42,257 bases of DNA. Origin: an uncultured Francisellaceae bacterium. Lineage in GTDB: Bacteria > Pseudomonadota > Gammaproteobacteria > UBA6186 > Azoamicaceae. The stretch covers positions 1 to 42,257 of the forward strand of contig CAIVQA010000099.1 in the NCBI GenBank assembly GCA_903907935.1. The letters run 5' to 3'. The translations under genes and the position numbers were made by a program. Below the pieces are notes generated by a model, which did not search any database, was not told the origin of the DNA, and was given only the letters and a program-made list of their open reading frames with translations. Below, one piece after another: positions 1 through 9,400 of this stretch (its first letter is position 1; every line of letters begins with the position of its first letter).

Positions 1-82
1 ACTAATAAACGGAATGCTTTTTTTAAGACTAATTTAATATTATATACTGAATACACCCAAGTTTTAGTTATACTAATCCCAT

Positions 83-1171
83 ATGATCAAATTTATCATC
101 TTTTCAGTTATAGGCATCTTAATCGGAGTGTTTCTACAAAAATCCTCCCCTGATCTTTCTTTTACCTATAATACCCTATTAATTAAAATTCCTATGTGGA
201 AAATTATAACTGGTATTGTAATAACTATATTACTACTAAATTTACTAATAAAAATTGCTATTCGCAATTGGTTACAAAACAGACGAACTAATAAATCTTT
301 AAAATATATTAAAAAAACTTTTTTTTCTTTAATAACTGGAAACATAGAACGTGCAGAACTTTTAGCATTAAAAATAAACAATAAAACTAACTTTAATTGG
401 TTAAAGTTTATGTTTAGCCTAATGAAGTCTGAACTATATTTAACCCAGGCTAAATATGATTATTCGTTAAGAGAACTACTGATATTGCAACAACAATTCC
501 CTAAACATAAATTAGTATTATTACGCTTAATTGCGGTATACGATTCTTTAAATGATTGGCAAAATGTAATTAAATTATTACCAACGTTAAAAAAACATCA
601 AATATACGATCCAGTTGTTTACCAACAATTAGAATTAAAAGCTTATAAAGAACGATTACAACAAATAGCCACTACTGAAACTACGACTACAACTCAACTA
701 TTTTTTAAACAAGTACCAAAATCAATAAAACAAGATCCTTATTTTATTGTAAATTATGTTGAATTTTTACTTAAACTTAAAAATTATGATCTAGCGGAAA
801 ATACCATAAAAACTAATTTATCTAAAAATTTATCAAATAATTTAAAATTAGAGATTAATGAACCAAATATTATTAATTTAATAATATTATACGGCCTAAT
901 TAAAAGTAATAATATTAAGGGGCAAATTAAAACCGCAGAAAATTGGGTAACTAAACACCCCAATAACTTTACATTATTATTAACTTTAGGAAGGTTATGT
1001 ATTAATGAAGGATTATGGGGAAAAGCTAAGGATTATTTAGAACGAGCAATAAATATTAATGAAGATCCAGCGTGTTATGTAGAATTGGGTCGATTAGAAG
1101 GATTATTGGGCAATCAACAAAAAAGTTTAAGCTGTTACCAGAAAGGGTTGGAGATCAAAAATATATCGTAA
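83..1171 (+). CDS. hemY: HemY-family inner-membrane TPR protein
   Basis: 362-residue protein with the HemY layout: two N-terminal hydrophobic segments (about residues 2-17 and 39-62), a basic stretch (QNRRTNKSLK), then an all-helical TPR-like region to the C-terminus. The C-terminal part resembles E. coli HemY, including NWVTKHPNNFTLLLTLGRL, a GLWGKAKDYLERA repeat and a final YQKGLEI. E. coli HemY is about 398 residues, so this one is slightly short. The family is associated with late haem/porphyrin metabolism and is anchored in the inner membrane; its biochemical role is unsettled. No strong Shine-Dalgarno precedes the ATG. Bases 1-82 contain no identifiable hemX end. The last 45 bases overlap the 3' end of the convergent ATPase gene, so the natural C-terminus may have been changed by insertion of that gene. 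Confidence 0.85.
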   Translation: MIKFIIFSVIGILIGVFLQKSSPDLSFTYNTLLIKIPMWKIITGIVITILLLNLLIKIAIRNWLQNRRTNKSLKYIKKTFFSLITGNIERAELLALKINNKTNFNWLKFMFSLMKSELYLTQAKYDYSLRELLILQQQFPKHKLVLLRLIAVYDSLNDWQNVIKLLPTLKKHQIYDPVVYQQLELKAYKERLQQIATTETTTTTQLFFKQVPKSIKQDPYFIVNYVEFLLKLKNYDLAENTIKTNLSKNLSNNLKLEINEPNIINLIILYGLIKSNNIKGQIKTAENWVTKHPNNFTLLLTLGRLCINEGLWGKAKDYLERAININEDPACYVELGRLEGLLGNQQKSLSCYQKGLEIKNIS

Positions 1172-2347
1172 TCCTTCTTGCCATGGTAGAATGCTAATCT
1201 CTTCAACAATACGCGCATGAAGTTCCCGACATAACAATAATCGTTCGCATTCTCCAAAGTCTTTACCAATAGTTTTTAAACTATAAAGATCTTGACTAAG
1301 AATATGATCAGTAGATTTAATTTCAACTAAAAGTGTTTTGCGCCCTGGTCGTTCTATAATTAAATCAATTTCTAGATCATCTTTCGTACGTAAATAAGAA
1401 AAATTAAAATCTTTTTCCATATAATCATTAAAACGAAAACATTCTAAAATAATAAACTGCTCAAAAATATGACCAAATTCTGAAGTTCCAACACGAACAG
1501 GAATTTCTACTATCCCACGCAAAGTACGCGTAACACCTAGATCAAATAAATAAAATTTTGGTTTTAACATTTGTCGTTTACGTATAGAGTAATGAAATGC
1601 ATCTAGTCTAAAACCTATTAAAGTATCAGAAAGAATATCAAAATAACGTTCTACACTTTTAGGATCCACCCTAGCTTCACGTGCTATACGGGCATAATTA
1701 AGAATTTCTCCTGAACACTGTGCAGCCACTGGTAAAAACCGATGAAAAGCATCAATTTGTCTCACTAATTGTTCAGCCTGAATTTCTTCTTTTAAATAAG
1801 TTAAGGTATATGCCCTCAAAAAACGTCTACATTCATTAATAAGTTCTTCATTGTTTTGTTGTTTGTTATTTTGCATTTGAATAGAAAACTGCATAATTTT
1901 AGGAAGACCACCCCATTGCATATTCCATTCTAATGAAAAATCTTGACCCAATTCTATATGGGTCAATGGATGCATATTAAATACAAATGCTCTTCCAGCA
2001 AGTAAATTACTTGCACCATGACGTAATTTTCTTGCACTTGAACCTGTAAGAGCAAATTTAATTTTTTCATTTTCAATAGCATGGTGAACAACATCTAATA
2101 AGGCTGGTATTTTTTGAATCTCATCAATCACAATCCATTGAGGACGAGGATTAAGTGCCTTCCAACGCTCGATTATGTGGGAAGGAGCTTGACGCAAATC
2201 AGCTTCCACCTCTGGGATTAATAAATCAAACCAAAGTACAGATTTTTCTGGAAAATGTTGTTGTAGCCACGTAGATTTGCCAGTACCTCGTGGACCAAAC
2301 AGAAAAAAACTGTTTGATGTTGATGGTTTATTAAGTCTATGGTACAT
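1127..2347 (-). CDS. AAA ATPase with DUF4143 C-terminal domain (copy 1 of 5)
   Basis: 406 residues. Walker A GPRGTGKS at residues 18-25, Walker B WIVIDEIQ near 72-78, sensor-like LTGSSARK near 100, then LLAGRAF and the conserved HPLTHIEL. The C-terminal part has a winged-helix-like segment (ARIAREARVDPKSVERYFDIL), the YLFDLGVTRTLRG motif and a PD-(D/E)XK-like D...ExK pair (DLEIDLIIERP ... LLVEIKST). The length is typical of this family of predicted ATPases common in archaea and symbiotic bacteria. The function is not established; suggestions range from DNA-associated selfish or defence roles to regulation. It is closest in motif wording to the copy at 37982-39142. It is convergent with hemY and overlaps its 3' end by 45 bases. 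No clear ribosome-binding site is visible before the ATG. Confidence 0.9.
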   Translation of the reverse strand: MYHRLNKPSTSNSFFLFGPRGTGKSTWLQQHFPEKSVLWFDLLIPEVEADLRQAPSHIIERWKALNPRPQWIVIDEIQKIPALLDVVHHAIENEKIKFALTGSSARKLRHGASNLLAGRAFVFNMHPLTHIELGQDFSLEWNMQWGGLPKIMQFSIQMQNNKQQNNEELINECRRFLRAYTLTYLKEEIQAEQLVRQIDAFHRFLPVAAQCSGEILNYARIAREARVDPKSVERYFDILSDTLIGFRLDAFHYSIRKRQMLKPKFYLFDLGVTRTLRGIVEIPVRVGTSEFGHIFEQFIILECFRFNDYMEKDFNFSYLRTKDDLEIDLIIERPGRKTLLVEIKSTDHILSQDLYSLKTIGKDFGECERLLLCRELHARIVEEISILPWQEGLRYIFDLQPFLVTA

Positions 2348-2455
2348 ATGTCTTAAATGTACGCCAAAACAGACTCGTTGTCTAGTTATTAAGGTGTATA
2401 TGCCCTCTTAGTACATATGATAAAGATATGTATATAATTAATTTTAAGTAGATAT

Positions 2456-2604
2456 TATACTAATCGCACATGAGTTTTCGGAATTCTAAAAAAATAATTC
2501 GCTGAACTCGCCCTACGTTCGGCAGCGCTAATAGCAGCAGCATGGGGCTCAAACACCGCTCATTATTTTTTTAGAGTTCCGAAAACTCATTAGCCGAGAG
2601 TATA
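2456..2604. mobile_element. Palindromic repeat element, copy 1 (ends B...A)
   Basis: About 149 bases bounded by imperfect terminal inverted repeats of about 40 bases. The left end reads TATACTAATCGCACATGAG then TTTTCGGAATTCTAAAAAA. The right end, reverse-complemented, reads TATACTCTCGGCTAATGAG then TTTTCGGAACTCTAAAAAA. The core (ACTCGCCCTACGTTCGGCAG ... GGGGCTCAAACACCGCTC) is more GC-rich than its surroundings. The same core lies in opposite orientation in the element at 17660-17885 and, diverged, at 18858-19004. No coding capacity, so it is MITE-like or a small palindromic element. Its right end stops 4 bases before the ATG of the nucleotidyltransferase gene and carries a GAGAG at 2596-2600 that could act as its ribosome-binding site. 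Confidence 0.8.
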
Positions 2605-2608
2605 TATT

Positions 2609-2929
2609 ATGAATCAAAAAATACGAATATCAGATCATGATCTAGCGATTATTAAAGAAGCATTTAAAAAACATTTTAGCAATAAAGATCATTTATGGTT
2701 ATTTGGATCTAGAGCAGTTCCTACTAGAAAAGGTGGTGATCTAGACTTTTATATTGAAACCATAGAACCGAATTTAGAAATAGCATATAAACAAAAAACT
2801 TATTTCATTATAGAATTACAAGACAAATTGGGCGACCAAAAAATTGATGTTGTTCTAAACGTAATATCAAGTAATTATGAAATACCAATATATAAAATTG
2901 CCAAACAAACTGGAGTAAACTTATTATAA
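2609..2929 (+). CDS. MNT-type minimal nucleotidyltransferase (antitoxin of an MNT/HEPN pair)
   Basis: 106 residues with the polymerase-beta-like nucleotidyltransferase signature: LFGSRA (GS motif), then RKGGDLDFYIE supplying the two metal-binding aspartates, and a third Asp in KIDVVLNV. The length and single-domain form fit MNT proteins that pair with a HEPN partner. In studied MNT/HEPN systems the MNT protein neutralises the HEPN RNase by adding nucleotides to it. The partner follows directly. The ATG lies 8 bases after a GAGAG that belongs to the right end of the palindromic element, so the element probably supplies its translation signal and perhaps part of its promoter. Confidence 0.85.
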   Translation: MNQKIRISDHDLAIIKEAFKKHFSNKDHLWLFGSRAVPTRKGGDLDFYIETIEPNLEIAYKQKTYFIIELQDKLGDQKIDVVLNVISSNYEIPIYKIAKQTGVNLL

Positions 2930-3381
2930 ATAGCCAACTACTAACAACTATTAAAATTGCTAATAAACATGCTGAAATATTGCAATATGCAATCACCAAA
3001 TTATCACCTAAATTCCCTTTATCCGGAGAACAAATAGAAAAATTAACTAATGAAGAAATAGAAACTTTTGAGCTGTTTACTAGTCGTTTTGCAAAATTAC
3101 AAGATTTTATGGGCGCTAAATTATATCCATTATTTTTAAAAATTTCCGAAGAAGATCCAGAAACCATGACATTTATAGATCAACTTAACAAATTAGAAAA
3201 ATTAGGTATTATCGATAGTGCTGAAGAATGGAAGTTAATGCGTAATTCACGTAATCATTTATCACATGAATATCCAGATCATCCAGAATTAATGGCTATA
3301 AATCTTAATACCGCCTATGCACTTGTTCCTAAACTAATAAATTATTTAACTAAAATAATTGCTGTTTGCGAAAAAATTTAA
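2926..3381 (+). CDS. HEPN-like partner of the MNT nucleotidyltransferase (start codon abnormal)
   Basis: From a TTG at 2980 the frame gives 133 residues. The family-like sequence continues upstream in the same frame to about 2926 (NSQLLTTIKIANKHAEIL precedes QYAITKLSPK), where only ATA/ATT codons are available and no ATG, GTG or TTG. The body has FTSRFAKLQDFMG, FIDQLNKLEKLGIIDSAEEW and the HEPN-type RNSRNHLSHEYPDHPE, in which R-x4-H (RNHLSH) is the predicted RNase motif. In MNT/HEPN pairs this partner is the toxin or substrate-binding subunit. The reading frame overlaps the end of the MNT gene, so translation may be coupled or use a rare start. Alternatively the start codon has been lost and the gene silenced, or a shorter product begins at TTG 2980. 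Confidence 0.75.
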   Translation: MNSQLLTTIKIANKHAEILQYAITKLSPKFPLSGEQIEKLTNEEIETFELFTSRFAKLQDFMGAKLYPLFLKISEEDPETMTFIDQLNKLEKLGIIDSAEEWKLMRNSRNHLSHEYPDHPELMAINLNTAYALVPKLINYLTKIIAVCEKI

Positions 3382-3390
3382 AGGAAGAGC

Positions 3391-3804
3391 TCAAATTTTT
3401 TGTTTTAGTTCTTCCAAATTAATAAATTTAACTTCTATGGCAAAAGCTCCGAACTTACGCTCTTTTTCAGCAAAAGTTGGGAATCCTCTATATATTTGCA
3501 CTCCATCTTCTATAGAATTTGCCTGAGGAAGCATTTTTTTAAGCCCTTCTTTTTCTAACATATCTTTAAATGTTGGATAAGAACGTGTGCGTATAATTTC
3601 ACACCAAATTTCTTTTGTTCTGTTATGAAAACATACAACATCCCCTGGTTTAATTTTCGTATAATAGGAAGTGCCAACTCTACCTTCTATTGTTTTTTTT
3701 CCTTTTTCAATAAAAGTCATATAAGGCTCAAAACATGGGACTTCATGAATGTTACATTTACTGTTATATACCTGTTTAATAAGATTTTTAATATTTAACA
3801 ACAT
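3391..3804 (-). CDS. ASCH-domain protein
   Basis: 137 residues matching the ASCH fold pattern: FIEKGKKTIEGRVGTSYYTKIKPGD, where the K-K-x-x-E-x-R motif and the following PGD are hallmarks. Then come VVCFHNRTKEIWCEI, a YPTFKDMLEKEGLKKMLP segment and a terminal YRGFPTF...GAFAIEVKFI strand. ASCH domains resemble PUA-like RNA-binding folds; some members hydrolyse modified nucleosides and others are thought to bind RNA. The exact substrate cannot be read from the sequence. It is convergent with the HEPN gene, whose stop is 9 bases away. An AAGAAAG stretch precedes the start on the coding strand. Confidence 0.82.
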   Translation of the reverse strand: MLLNIKNLIKQVYNSKCNIHEVPCFEPYMTFIEKGKKTIEGRVGTSYYTKIKPGDVVCFHNRTKEIWCEIIRTRSYPTFKDMLEKEGLKKMLPQANSIEDGVQIYRGFPTFAEKERKFGAFAIEVKFINLEELKQKI

Positions 3805-3861
3805 AATATAACTTTCTTAAAAAATTTATATATAGCATTATATATTGTTTTTTGTCTACTA

Positions 3862-4120
3862 ACAAATTCGAAATAGTAGTATTGCTATTAATTGTGTATT
3901 AGAATTCTTTTTTAATTTATTAAATCAAGGAATACCTAATTATATACTGCAAGAAGATTATGAATCGATAGATAAACCTTTAACTATTAAACTTAAATAT
4001 ATTTTTGAAGAACGCAAACGTTCTTGGATAATGCTTCTTATATATAATGAAACAATTAGTGATTTATATGCAAAACAATCAGGTATTTTAAACGATGTGT
4101 TATCCACAATATTATCCTGA
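3862..4120 (+). pseudogene. Decayed reading frame without a start codon
   Basis: After a TAA near 3861 a frame stays open to TGA at 4118-4120. It reads as plausible protein (FFFNLLNQGIPNYI, LTIKLKYIFEERKRSW, ISDLYAKQSGILNDVLST) but no ATG, GTG or TTG lies at its beginning. It overlaps the start of the LRR gene in another frame. It looks like the 3' remnant of an unidentified gene; I do not recognise the family. It may instead be an upstream part of the LRR gene separated by a frameshift. Confidence 0.35.
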
Positions 4121-4439
4121 AACCGTTCTTAATCTTGCATCTTTATGTCTTGATTCACTAAATTCAACAGATTTCCAAACTGTATGTAAAGAACTAGAAA
4201 AATGCCATGGTTTACAGAAATTAGATCTATCTAACAATAACCTCGGCTCTTTAAAAGCAGAAAAATTTCAAATTCTATGTAATGCAATACAACAATGTCA
4301 TAATTTAAAAAGTATTGTGATAACAAATAATAATTTAAATAAGACACAAGAACTGCAATTAACTCAAATTACAAAAAATATATCTTTGGTTAAAGATATG
4401 ATTATAGCAGATCACAAAAAACCTAGACCTAAACCGTAG
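4095..4439 (+). CDS. Short leucine-rich-repeat protein
   Basis: 114 residues. The centre carries a recognisable LRR of the RNase-inhibitor type: CHGLQKLDLSNNNLGSLKAE followed by a second turn, CHNLKSIVITNNNLNKTQE. The spacing of about 33-36 residues between LxxLxLxxNNL motifs fits LRR_RI repeats. It has only two clear repeats, so it is either a fragment of a longer LRR effector or a small stand-alone binder. The C-terminus is basic (KKPRPKP). LRR proteins of this type in host-associated bacteria are usually protein-interaction effectors; that role is inference. There is no signal peptide and no strong Shine-Dalgarno sequence. Confidence 0.55.
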   Translation: MCYPQYYPETVLNLASLCLDSLNSTDFQTVCKELEKCHGLQKLDLSNNNLGSLKAEKFQILCNAIQQCHNLKSIVITNNNLNKTQELQLTQITKNISLVKDMIIADHKKPRPKP

Positions 4440-4490
4440 AAATACAGGTTCTTTTTTAAAACAATGCTAAAAATAATAAATTACAGTAAT

Positions 4491-4588
4491 ATAGAAAACC
4501 AGAAGGACCTGCATTAGCATTATTAACTATTTTTAAAAATGATCCTAAACATGCCTTTAATGCCTTACATTTACATACTAAAAAATAG
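4491..4588 (+). pseudogene. Isolated 3' end of a higA-type antitoxin gene
   Basis: These 98 bases match 13474-13571, the last 32 codons and stop of the intact XRE antitoxin gene, with only three mismatches that I can count. The match begins at ATAGAAAACCAGAAGG and stops exactly at the TAG stop codon; flanks on both sides differ. No toxin and no HTH part remain. It is a relic of a second higBA locus or a recently copied fragment. The surrounding 4440-4804 gap contains otherwise only a small hairpin. Confidence 0.85.
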
Positions 4589-4695
4589 TGTTAGTTTTAA
4601 TCAAGATACCCAACCTATAATACTAAAAACAAATAGCTAATTTCCTACACAAAATAGAGTTTTTCCCCATATAAAATTTGTCCTACATACAATAA

Positions 4696-4716
4696 CATCC
4701 ATTTCCGTAATGGATG
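4696..4716. other. Small perfect hairpin in the leader of the ankyrin gene
   Basis: CATCCATT, a 5-base loop TCCGT, then AATGGATG form an 8-bp stem about 90 bases before the ankyrin gene. No T-run follows, so it is not a classic terminator. It could be a 5'-leader structure or an operator. Confidence 0.35.
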
Positions 4717-4804
4717 ACATGCAAATAAACCTATAGTAAAAATATTTTACCAAGGATGGGGATGCTAAAGGTAAATTAATTTTTTAAGTTGTAGGGGTTG
4801 TGTT

Positions 4805-6382
4805 ATGCCATTTTTAAATAGACAGTCTGATCCAGTTGCTGCGATGAGACGAGAAGTAGAAGGTTTACGATTACAAGATAGAGAAAAAGTTACAGAAAGC
4901 TATAAAAATGAATTAGCAAAAGCAGAAGAAACAAGAAGACAAGCTCAAGCTGAACGAGTTCAACATTTATCAGAAGCCATTAATCAAGAAAACCAATATG
5001 TTTGTAATACTAGGTTAGTAGAAAATGCTTTAAAGGATATCAACAATGGGAAAGTATTGGCAATTAAAGCCATTAAAGATAGTAATAACCCTCAAACTTG
5101 GGAATTATTTTGTAAATCATTACCATTACATAAAGCAATAAAAAAAGGTAAATTAAGAGTTGTTCAGGTTTTATTAAATTCAAAAGATCCAAGATTTTAT
5201 ATAGATTACACTTTTAGAAGTAATTCTTTTGATGATCCTGATTATATGTTAGCCCTTTCTTTAAGAGGCAACATTTCTACAGATGAACAAGGAATCTATG
5301 ATGTAATGTTTCAACGTATTTTAAAAGACATACCTCAATTTTCTAAAAGTGGACAATTACGATGGTTTTTACATGCAATTACTATAGCACCAGAATTAAT
5401 TAATTCTCCTATACCTGAACGACATGGATTTACCCCTGCTATGCAATTAGCAAAAGATAACCATACAGCAGCATTAATGACTATTGATGCAGACCTTAGT
5501 GAAGATAGTGATTATAGTATTGATTTTACTAAAAGTGATGTTTTTGGTAAAACCATATTTAATTATGCATTTGAGCATGGACATAAAGAACTAAGTTTAT
5601 GGTTATTAGAAAAATCTAAATTAACCCTTAGTCCTATTGAAAAAGCTTGTATTAATGGTAATGTAACGGAAGTGGAAAAATTATTAGCTATTCATAATGG
5701 TTCAGTTAATTATGGTATTAACGAAAATGCTCCTTTATTATGGGCAGTAATGCATAACTATAACGAGATCGTTGCTAAATTAATTGCTTCTAATAAAGTC
5801 AACATTAAAGCTAATGATAATATTGCTGTTATTACTGCCGTTCGATATGGTTATTTAAAAATTGCAAAACAACTTACAGATGCTGGTGCTGATATTTCTG
5901 CACAAAATTATTTAGCGTTAGCTTTTGCTAAAGCATTAAGTACCGAAACTAGGGAACTAAGGGATAAAAAAAGAGATATTTTAGATTTTATTTTTAATGC
6001 TAAAATTAATGCTCCAAAATCTATTACCGAAAAAACAACAGCAGCTATTAATATTCAATATTTATGGAAAAATTATAAATTAGTTAAAAAACAACAAACA
6101 TCTAGACAACATATAGAAACTGAACAAGCAATTGCCCAAGTAAATATTGCTAGAGAAGGCCAAAGATTGAAAGAACATTTAGAAGTTGATCCAACTAGGA
6201 TTTTGCATAAATTTTTGGCCAGTAGGAGTATGGAGGATGCTAGACGGTTAAGTAATGAGCAACGTATACAGTTGGCTTCAACAATAAATGTTTCTACAAT
6301 AGATTCTGAAATATTTGGAGTTTTATGTAATGTTGATAATAATACACAAAATATATTATGCAAAAGATTAGGTTTTTGTTAG
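4805..6382 (+). CDS. Ankyrin-repeat protein, effector-like
   Basis: 525 residues. The N-terminus (about 12-60) is a charged coiled coil rich in Arg, Glu and Gln. Degenerate ankyrin repeats follow (LHKAIKKGKLRVVQVLLNS; TIFNYAFEHGHKELSLWLLEK; IEKACINGNVTEVEKLLAI; LLWAVMHNYNEIVAKLIAS; VITAVRYGYLKIAKQLTDAGADIS), covering about residues 105-375. Near 415-435 a segment AAINIQYLWKNYKLVKK resembles an IQ-type helix. A short C-terminal tail of unknown fold follows. There is no signal peptide or membrane span. An AGGGG precedes the ATG with suitable spacing. The next gene starts 42 bases downstream on the same strand, so the two may be co-transcribed. Ankyrin proteins of intracellular bacteria are frequently secreted into host cells; that function is inferred here. 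Confidence 0.85.
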   Translation: MPFLNRQSDPVAAMRREVEGLRLQDREKVTESYKNELAKAEETRRQAQAERVQHLSEAINQENQYVCNTRLVENALKDINNGKVLAIKAIKDSNNPQTWELFCKSLPLHKAIKKGKLRVVQVLLNSKDPRFYIDYTFRSNSFDDPDYMLALSLRGNISTDEQGIYDVMFQRILKDIPQFSKSGQLRWFLHAITIAPELINSPIPERHGFTPAMQLAKDNHTAALMTIDADLSEDSDYSIDFTKSDVFGKTIFNYAFEHGHKELSLWLLEKSKLTLSPIEKACINGNVTEVEKLLAIHNGSVNYGINENAPLLWAVMHNYNEIVAKLIASNKVNIKANDNIAVITAVRYGYLKIAKQLTDAGADISAQNYLALAFAKALSTETRELRDKKRDILDFIFNAKINAPKSITEKTTAAINIQYLWKNYKLVKKQQTSRQHIETEQAIAQVNIAREGQRLKEHLEVDPTRILHKFLASRSMEDARRLSNEQRIQLASTINVSTIDSEIFGVLCNVDNNTQNILCKRLGFC

Positions 6383-6424
6383 AAGATATAATACTTAATA
6401 AATAATTAAGATAAAAGGATAGTT

Positions 6425-9400
6425 ATGCCGTATAGAGAACCTATTGTAACTGTAAATAATCAGAATCAAGATGTTTTTCAAGTTACAGCTATAAAAAATG
6501 CTGCTATTAATAACCGAGCAGCTCCATATGTAGCTTTAGCTTTGGGATTATATGAAAATCAAAATAACCCAATTCAATTTGCCATAGATCACTTAGATCA
6601 GATTAATAACCCTAATCACGCATCTGAAACTATAACTAAAATATCAAAAGTTTATAGCATTCTAGAAGTTTATGCAGATAGATTATGTTCCCAACAAATT
6701 ATTACTTTGCCGCAATTAGCTAAACTATATGGTTTAGCAAAAAAATTTAGCGACGAAAAAATAGCAACTGCGGTATTAACTAGCTTAACAGCTAGACACT
6801 TAGCATTTAAATCAGAAATTAGCCATTGCCAACAATGTCATCTTGATGATGCTAAAAATATTATTGCAACAACTCGTACATATTTTAGACAAGAAGCTGC
6901 AGTAGACGCTATGGTATATATGGTTAGCTCTTTATGTAAAGAGCCAGACAATTACCAGTTAGCAGCGAACCAAGGAAATAGAGCTGAATTAAAAAAGCTT
7001 TCTGGTGCTAAAGTTTTTTCTGCACAAAACCAAGACAAAGTTAATCATGTTAGATTATTGCTTATTGCTGCTCAGCATATTGCCAGTCAAGTAGAAGAAA
7101 AACAACTAGACGATGCATATATAATATTTACGATTAAGCAAGAATTACTAAAACAAGGTATTGATGAAAAATTAGCTGATGCCGTAACTATTGTTTGCGG
7201 TGCTTCTTATTTCTTTGAAAAAAATTATAATATTCCTAAGCAAAATCATTTAGAACAAGCTGCAGAATGGTTAGCTAAAAGTGAAGCAATTATAAATTAT
7301 AGGGCTAATCAAGTATCGATAATTAAATTTTTACAAGAATATATTAGATTTAAAAGTACAACTGAAAAAGCTATAACTGCAGCTGAACAATTAAAACAAA
7401 AAATACTTTCTGGGGACTCTATTGATGGTGCTCTTAAACATAAAGGAAGAATAGCAGAACTTTCTTGGAAAGCTTTTGCTGTAGCACAAGATTATGCAGC
7501 AAATTACTATTTTTCTCCGATAGATGGAGCTTTTAAATTAAATCGTAATGATGATCAAGGTAATGGATTTTATAGTGCAGTTTTACAAGGTATGCAGCTT
7601 GCATTAAAAGATGATGTAGATAATCCTATTCATCAAATAACTCCAGAAAAATTATCTAAAAATATTAAAGAATTAGTGCCTTCCTTAAAGGGAATTATTA
7701 TAGAGCAATTTAATAATATTATTAGAAACGATGTCAACATATTATCAGTACCAGCTGTCTTTGTAGAAGAACTCTGTTTATTGAAAAGCAGTTGGCAACA
7801 AAGAGAAAATCTCTCAGTTGCATCTAAAAAAAGTTTAGATCAAAATATTGCTAATTATTTAAAAACTATTAGTACTCGCTATATCGAATTTATTAATAGT
7901 AATCCAGCAATTGGCTGCGACATTGAACTAAAAATTATTGCTCATTGCTATAATTTACATATTAAACAGCATTCTCATTTAATTGATAATTACGGTGCTG
8001 TAAATCCTGAAGCAACATCAATAGTGCATATTTTTTATGCACAATACCAAGGTCGTTATTATAGTCTTGTTGAACAAAAAAATCTCAAACTAAAAGATGA
8101 ACAATTTTCTAGAACTGTCTATATTGAACAAGCTGCAAGTGCAGCAAAGTATGGAGAAATAGAAAATTATTTAAAGGTAGCAATAAGTATTTTAGCTTTA
8201 CATAATCCTGTTATTTGGCAAGAAAATAAATCAACGGATCCTAATTTATTAAAAGAAACAATTAAAGAGGCTTCGGAGAAAATAAATGTGATTGTTATTA
8301 ATGCACTAGAACAACATGGTGATCAATTAATAAAAAAATATAGGCAACTTCAATTAGGCGAAACAAAAGAAGTAATCAATGATAATAAAGTAACTAATAA
8401 CCATGACGTAGATTTATCATTTGTACTAAGTGAACAATTAAGTATTATTGATAAAGAAGCAGCTTTTAGTATGGCCACACTTAAATATATGGCAGCAAAT
8501 CTAAGATTAAAAAATCCTGCTGTTAAGAAGTCTAAGGATAAAACTGTAGTTGCTGAACAAATGTATTTAATGGCACTGGATAAATACGATGCAGCTCTAT
8601 TATCCTTGTATAGGGTACGACAAGAAGTATATTTTGAAAAACGTACTAGAGAAATGCTAGCGTATAATGAAGCCATGCTAATTAAGGAATTGGAGGCATT
8701 GGGCGTTGCTAATTTACAGGCTTATCGTGCATGGTGGCAAAACGTTATTAAAGAACAACGAGATGCTATAGAAGTAGCGTTTACGACCGTTAACAGTCAA
8801 ATTGATAAGTACATTGTAGATTTAACTAAAGCCTACGAACAAAAATTAACAGAAGTAGATAATCATTGGGCTGCCGTATTAAACAAAGCTATTCAAGATT
8901 ATAATTATCATCAAAAGTGTGTAGAAGAAGCACAACGTACTGCCAAAAGAAAATGCAAACAAAAGATGTACCGTAATTGTGGTGGGATGTTAGTTGCAGC
9001 TTTTGTGGCACCATATCTGGCTGGTAGTATGTTTGCTGCTGCTGGCGCCGGTAGTGCTGCTGCAGTTAGTACAGCAGGTGCTGCAGCTGGGGCTGGTACA
9101 GCAGGTGTTGCAACTAGTACAGCTGCCGCTAGTATGAGCTTTGGTTATGTAGTAACAACTGGAGTAATAGCAGGTGGTATAAGTTCAGCAATTGCTGGCA
9201 ATAACATATTAAAAGGCGCTGCTATTGGTGGTTTATTTGCTGGATTTGGGTTTGGAGTAGACAGTGCTTTAGGAGAGTTTATAAAATCTTCTGAGTTATT
9301 AAGATCATCTTTAAGTATAGCCGCTACGGCTTCTTTAAGTACTGCGATTTATGGCGGTAAATTATTAGATAATGTTTTATCTAGTGTTGGAGCTAATGTT

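Noticed and set aside
1-82. Open frame entering from the window start, possibly the end of hemX
   Set aside because: The translation has no HemX-like features and the stretch is too short to decide.
4696-4716. Hairpin as an intrinsic terminator
   Set aside because: No T-run follows on either strand; kept only as a possible leader structure.
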